Assembly (NCBI GenBank): GCA_002282555.1
Contig: NCJR01000066.1
Location: 1-8,803, forward strand
Source: Rhodobacterales bacterium 34-62-10
GTDB lineage: Bacteria > Pseudomonadota > Alphaproteobacteria > Rhodobacterales > Rhodobacteraceae
Length of the DNA stretch: 8,803 nt
Direction of reading: 5' to 3'
This document shows, piece after piece, positions 5,970-8,803 of this stretch. A program made the position numbers and the translations under genes. Under the pieces are notes generated by a model. The model worked only from the letters and a program-made list of their open reading frames with translations, did not search any database and had not been told where the DNA came from. Numbering within the stretch: position 1 is the stretch's first letter; each line of letters begins with the position of its first letter.

Positions 5970-7127
5970 GTGAACGTGATCCAAACCCATCTCACCCTGC
6001 CGGAAGGCTGGACCAAAGGTGCTGTCATGGCGCTAATTTCAGAGGTTGCCCCGCATATAGGCCTGCGCCCGGCGCGCTTGGCAGTTCTGAACTACATCAT
6101 CGGGCGCACCCGCGCATCCGACTGGACCTCTCCCCATCGTGAACCGGTGTTTTTTGGCGCGCAAGATCTCGCAGCGGTCGAACTTGGCAAGACGTCGCGC
6201 CAGTTGCGAACGGATGAGGCCGCGCTGGCCAAGCTTGGGCTGATCGTGAAACGTGTCGCGGCGAATGGGGCCCGCTATGGTCGCGCTGGCCTAGGCTTGA
6301 TACTGACTCCGCTGATCGCGCGACTGGAAGAGTTCATAGCCCTTCGCGATCGGCTCCGTGCGGAACGGAGGCATTTGCGCGCTTTGAAGGATCTTCGGTC
6401 CCTTCGTTTGCGTCACATGAAACGGTGCATCGCCGCCCTGCCCTCCTCGGCTATCAAAGATCCTGAGATCGTCAAGATTCTCGCCAGTTTCGATAAATGG
6501 CCACGCAGCGATGCGTTAAGCCGTCTTGGTCTGGAGCGGCTCAACGCCCATTTGAAGGCCAGTTCCGATCTGTGCAACAGCCTTGATGACTGGCTTGAAA
6601 AACGTGGGCTTTCTTCCGACCAGCCAGCGGAAAACTTCCGGCCCTTTACACAAAACACCAGAGAAGAAACTCAAACTGTAAAGACGCCGCCCGCTGTGGA
6701 TAACTCTGGAAGACATGCGGAAATCGCACAGAGTGAACCGCCATCATCAATTCCCTGCCCCGCGCCACCCGCTCTGACGCCAGAGAATCTATATCGCATT
6801 GCCGGCGACGGCTTACGCATGATGCTTGACGCGAGCCGAGATCAGAACCGACCTCTCAAAGAGCGCGACATCATCGAGGCTGCCTGGGCGTTGCTGCCGA
6901 TGCTCGATATCCATGCTTCAGTTTGGCATGAGGGCCAGAGCACCTTGGGCGACCACGGGTTGGCTTTCTGCCTACTATTGGTTGATGCGCAGCGAGATCA
7001 CCCGAGCTACCCTGTTCGCAATCCTGGCGGTTTGATGCGCGAACTGATCCGTCGAGCCAAGGCAGGAAGGCTGGACTTCGATGCAAGCGTTGCGGCTCTG
7101 CAAAAACGGCGCAATGGGGTGAGGTAG
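5970..7127 (+). CDS. repC: plasmid replication initiator RepC (orphan)
   Basis: The 385-residue product matches RepC of alphaproteobacterial repABC plasmids in plan. The N-terminal DNA-binding domain (about 1-200) opens with L-P-E-G-W-T-K, then V-A-P-H-I-G-L-R-P-A-R, R-T-R-A-S-D-W-T and the winged-helix part L-G-K-T-S-R-Q-L-R-T-D-E-A-A-L-A-K-L-G-L. A polar, Pro-rich linker lies at about 213-268. The C-terminal RP-C domain (270-385) ends with R-N-P-G-G-L-M-R-E-L. RepC initiates replication at an origin within its own gene. GTG 5970 is chosen because AAGGA lies 7 bases upstream inside the regulatory hairpin. The length is slightly short of the usual 400-440. repA and repB, normally directly upstream, are absent; an unrelated exported protein stands there. 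The gene could run an independent replicon, help a larger plasmid, or be a remnant in an integrated island. Confidence 0.9.
   Translation: MNVIQTHLTLPEGWTKGAVMALISEVAPHIGLRPARLAVLNYIIGRTRASDWTSPHREPVFFGAQDLAAVELGKTSRQLRTDEAALAKLGLIVKRVAANGARYGRAGLGLILTPLIARLEEFIALRDRLRAERRHLRALKDLRSLRLRHMKRCIAALPSSAIKDPEIVKILASFDKWPRSDALSRLGLERLNAHLKASSDLCNSLDDWLEKRGLSSDQPAENFRPFTQNTREETQTVKTPPAVDNSGRHAEIAQSEPPSSIPCPAPPALTPENLYRIAGDGLRMMLDASRDQNRPLKERDIIEAAWALLPMLDIHASVWHEGQSTLGDHGLAFCLLLVDAQRDHPSYPVRNPGGLMRELIRRAKAGRLDFDASVAALQKRRNGVR
6640..6710. other. candidate replication origin inside repC
   Basis: TGTGGATAA at 6695-6703 is the exact complement of the consensus DnaA box TTATCCACA. Beside it, 6644-6683 carries CTTTAC...GTAAAG arms around an A-rich stretch that encodes the RepC interdomain linker. 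repABC-family origins lie in the central part of repC, so the place fits. One DnaA box alone is suggestive, not proof. Confidence 0.45.
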
Positions 7128-7395
7128 AGTTTCCAACCCGCAACTGAACTTGCCCAAAAACGCGCTGAAAATCTCGTAATGAAGTTTATGTTTATTTTAA
7201 TATTTACAGGATTCATGACCAGAACATAGTGCCGGTATCACTGCGATGCTGTTGTCACCGAGGCAAACATCTTCGCAGGCTTGCCAAAGGAAGACTTCTT
7301 GTCCGCCCTCTGTCGCGAATCGGTGTGGCGCCGGGTCGTAGGCTCTGGAGATCGAGCGAGGACGGAATAACCCAGGCCGATAGCGGCGCCGCCCT
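7128..7395. other. gap between convergent repC and lipoprotein genes
   Basis: About 270 bases without a supportable gene. An AT-rich patch (about 7181-7212, containing TTTATGTTTATTTTAATATTT) contrasts with the GC-rich surroundings and could be a DNA-unwinding or binding region. The rest is GC-rich with only shadow frames. No terminator with a T-run was found for either convergent gene. Confidence 0.4.
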
Positions 7396-7656
7396 CTACT
7401 CTCGCGCAGCGCAGATCGGTCGCCCGTCGATGGTTCTGAGCGGCAAGAGGGTGGCTTCGACCGGCCCCTGGTGGAGATACCAGTAGCACCCGTCACGTGG
7501 CAGAAGGCGCGCCGTCGAGACATCCTGGTAAGGGGCTGCCAGGGCCACAACCTGCTCGGGGACGGGATCGGGGGCCGAGTCTTCGGTGCCGACGACAGCG
7601 GTGCATCCGCCCAGAAGGGCCGACAATGCCAAGCTATTGATGAATTTTCGTCCCAA
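7396..7656 (-). CDS. small outer-envelope lipoprotein of unknown function
   Basis: The 86-residue product starts with a lipoprotein signal peptide: G-R-K, hydrophobic F-I-N-S-L-A-L-S-A, then lipobox L-L-G-G-Cys18. Mature sequence D-G-C57-Y-W-Y-L-H-Q-G-P-V and P-L-R-T-I-D-G-R-P-I-C82 near the C terminus has two further cysteines that may pair. I take TTG 7656 as start because AAGGA (7667-7663) stands 6 bases upstream and the signal peptide follows directly. A longer reading from TTG 7719, overlapping the transpeptidase stop, would put 21 hydrophilic residues before the signal peptide. It follows the L,D-transpeptidase gene by 59 bases in the same direction and is probably in its operon. I recall similar short lipoproteins with a CYWY-HQGPV-type core from Rhodobacteraceae, but none with a known function. 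A role as an envelope or metal-stress accessory is speculative. Confidence 0.75.
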   Translation of the reverse strand: MGRKFINSLALSALLGGCTAVVGTEDSAPDPVPEQVVALAAPYQDVSTARLLPRDGCYWYLHQGPVEATLLPLRTIDGRPICAARE

Positions 7657-7715
7657 ATCCGGTCCTTTCGCGCAGTGGCTTCGCCAGCGTCTCTCGGGCG
7701 CCTCGAATTTCGTAC

Positions 7716-8402
7716 TCAACTGTGTGCGCCGACGTAGTCCTCAGGCGGATGCAGATACGCCGTCACCCCGGTTTCGACCAGCGGGTAGAGCGCAATGGCA
7801 TGGGCATTGACCATCCGCACGCAGCCCGAACTCGCGCGGCCCCCGATAGAGCGGGGCTGGGGCGAGCCGTGAATGCGCAGATAGGTGTCGCGATCGCCCA
7901 CGTAGAGATACAGGGCACGCGCGCCGAGCGGATTGTCAGGACCCGGCTCCATTCCGTCTTCGACATCTGCGTACAGTTCCGGATCCCGTTCGATCATCGA
8001 GCGCGTCGGGGTCCAGTGCGGCCAGCGCACCTTGCGCCGGATCGTGTAGGTGCCGGGTTCGTAGAGATTGCCGCGTGCGATGGCCACGCCATAGCGCATG
8101 GCCGTCCCGCCCTCCTCGATGTGATAAAGGTAGCGCGCGATGGCATCGACGTGAATGTTCCCCGGAACAAGGCCTGCCCGCGCCTCGACCCGTTGCGGAA
8201 GAAATCGCGGATCGAGCCCCCAGGGATTGGATATCTCAAGGTTGAAGAAGGGCGGCGTGACCTCGGCATCCCATGCGCTTTTCTGCGCCTCGCTCGGCCA
8301 GCTATCCGCCAGAAGCGGCCCCGAGATGGGCGGCGAAAATAGGGCGGTTGCGGTGATGATGAAATGGCGGCGCGTCAGGCCCGTCTTTCCGGCCGCGTTC
8401 AT
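7716..8402 (-). CDS. L,D-transpeptidase (YkuD domain) with twin-arginine-like leader
   Basis: The 228-residue product carries the YkuD catalytic signature R-I-H178-G-S, followed by S-S-G-C194-V-R-M; Cys194 is the nucleophile and His178 its partner. Such enzymes make 3-3 crosslinks in peptidoglycan or attach proteins to it, in the periplasm. The N terminus has T-R-R-H-F-I-I-T-A-T-A (10-20), an RR-containing leader that fits Tat export, although Sec cannot be excluded. The middle segment (P-F-F-N-L-E-I-S-N-P-W-G-L, then Y-G-V-A-I-A-R-G and the T-Y-T-I-R-R-K region) is typical of the alphaproteobacterial subgroup. The ATG at 8402 overlaps the stop of the upstream dsbA-like gene as ATGA, so translation is coupled. 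An in-frame extension to 8744 has no domain similarity and was rejected. The gene is complete and followed by the lipoprotein gene. Confidence 0.92.
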   Translation of the reverse strand: MNAAGKTGLTRRHFIITATALFSPPISGPLLADSWPSEAQKSAWDAEVTPPFFNLEISNPWGLDPRFLPQRVEARAGLVPGNIHVDAIARYLYHIEEGGTAMRYGVAIARGNLYEPGTYTIRRKVRWPHWTPTRSMIERDPELYADVEDGMEPGPDNPLGARALYLYVGDRDTYLRIHGSPQPRSIGGRASSGCVRMVNAHAIALYPLVETGVTAYLHPPEDYVGAHS

Positions 8403-8692
8403 TGTTCCGGTTCTCGCGCATCGGTGACGAGCGTTTGCAACTGCTCGGCATCCACGACACCGGGCACAAGGGCGTCGCCGATCACGAAGGATGGTGTGCC
8501 CGTGATGCCGAGGACCTGCGCCAGGCGCATCGAAGTTTCGATATGTGCGTCGATCTCCGGCGCTTCCATGTCGCGGCGCAATTGCGCGACGTCCAGGCCG
8601 ATGTCTTCCGCGATCCGAAGGACGGACGACTCCTCGGCGCGGCCGCTCATGCCCATCAGCGCCCAATGGAAGTCTTCGTAACCTGCATTCCC
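8399..8692 (-). pseudogene. DsbA-like thiol-disulfide oxidoreductase, N-terminal half lost
   Basis: The minus-strand frame from about 8692 to 8399 encodes the C-terminal half of a DsbA-family protein: G-Y-E-D-F-H-W-A-L-M-G, the helical insert with I-A-E-D-I-G-L-D-V, then G-I-T-G-T-P-S-F-V-I-G-D with the cis-proline, and V-P-G-V-V-D-A-E-Q-L. These features are typical of DsbA/ScsC-type oxidoreductases that make or shuffle disulfides in the periplasm. The signal peptide and the active-site CXXC are absent. Upstream of about 8692 the frame continues as unrelated sequence (a GTG at 8767 is possible) and meets a TGA at 8801-8803. None of the three frames restores the missing half. The gene is therefore truncated by a junction, not by a frameshift. 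Any product would lack redox activity, but reading through it may still feed the coupled transpeptidase start. Confidence 0.8.
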
Positions 8693-8803
8693 CAAGTGGC
8701 GTGTCGTTTGAGGTGAAGATCGCCTGTATCCGAGCGCTAGACAAGGATTTTCTGCCGCAAGCGGCACCTGCGGTCGCGCAGACTGCTGGATCTGGACGGA
8801 TCA
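8693..8803. mobile_element. foreign sequence at the dsbA junction, possible transposon end
   Basis: The sequence right of the DsbA homology is unrelated to that gene. It begins near GTGTCGTTTG (8701-8710) and has CGCTAG at 8735-8740. Tn3-family ends have the form GGGGTCGT... ending ...ACGCTAAG over about 38 bases, so the likeness is partial: the spacing here is about 4 bases longer and the first Gs differ. A perfect palindrome TGCCGC-aa-GCGGCA lies at 8753-8766. No transposase is visible before the window ends, so this is tentative. Confidence 0.3.

Noticed and set aside
8403..8744. In-frame N-terminal extension of the L,D-transpeptidase
   Set aside because: Arg-rich shadow of the dsbA frame; the twin-arginine-like leader begins at ATG 8402.

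Overview
The window is a roughly 60% GC mosaic of accessory DNA, most likely from an alphaproteobacterium of the Rhodobacteraceae/Roseobacter type. The main reason is a repC initiator gene whose leader has the antisense-RNA layout typical of alphaproteobacterial repABC plasmids. The style of the periplasmic genes and an IS3 remnant agree with this. It reads as a plasmid or plasmid-derived island, with broken genes at both ends (radA on the left, a dsbA-like gene on the right).

Region 1 (1-344): 35 codons of radA containing the KNRFG motif stop abruptly at a junction near base 105. A perfect TetR-type operator follows at 152-175, and then about 170 bases with no recognisable gene. Region 2 (345-4201): a single-cysteine HxlR-family regulator on the minus strand faces a five-gene plus-strand operon across a palindrome at 723-737. 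The operon encodes a DoxX-like membrane protein, a DODA/YgiD-type extradiol dioxygenase-fold protein, a luciferase-domain (DUF5519-like) protein, a QorB-like NAD(P)H-quinone oxidoreductase of the NmrA family, and a glutathione S-transferase. Together these look like a redox- or quinone-sensing switch driving an aromatic or electrophile detoxification pathway. The individual families are recognisable, but the full combination is not one I know as a described system.

Region 3 (4202-5095): a decayed IS3-family transposase (three in-frame stops, truncated) and about 360 bases without a gene. Region 4 (5096-7127): a secreted six-cysteine protein of unknown function, then an orphan repC with no repA or repB in the window. 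The repC leader has a chain of inverted repeats, a minus-strand terminator (stem plus T6) that fits a ctRNA, and a hairpin that hides the repC Shine-Dalgarno. A perfect DnaA box lies inside repC next to a locally A-rich stretch, a candidate oriV.

Region 5 (7128-8803): a minus-strand envelope cluster. A dsbA-like fragment that has lost its CXXC half overlaps (ATGA) an L,D-transpeptidase with a twin-arginine-like leader. A small lipoprotein that probably starts at TTG follows. The DsbA homology ends at about 8692, where unrelated sequence with weak Tn3-like end features begins. I saw no tRNA, rRNA or CRISPR.
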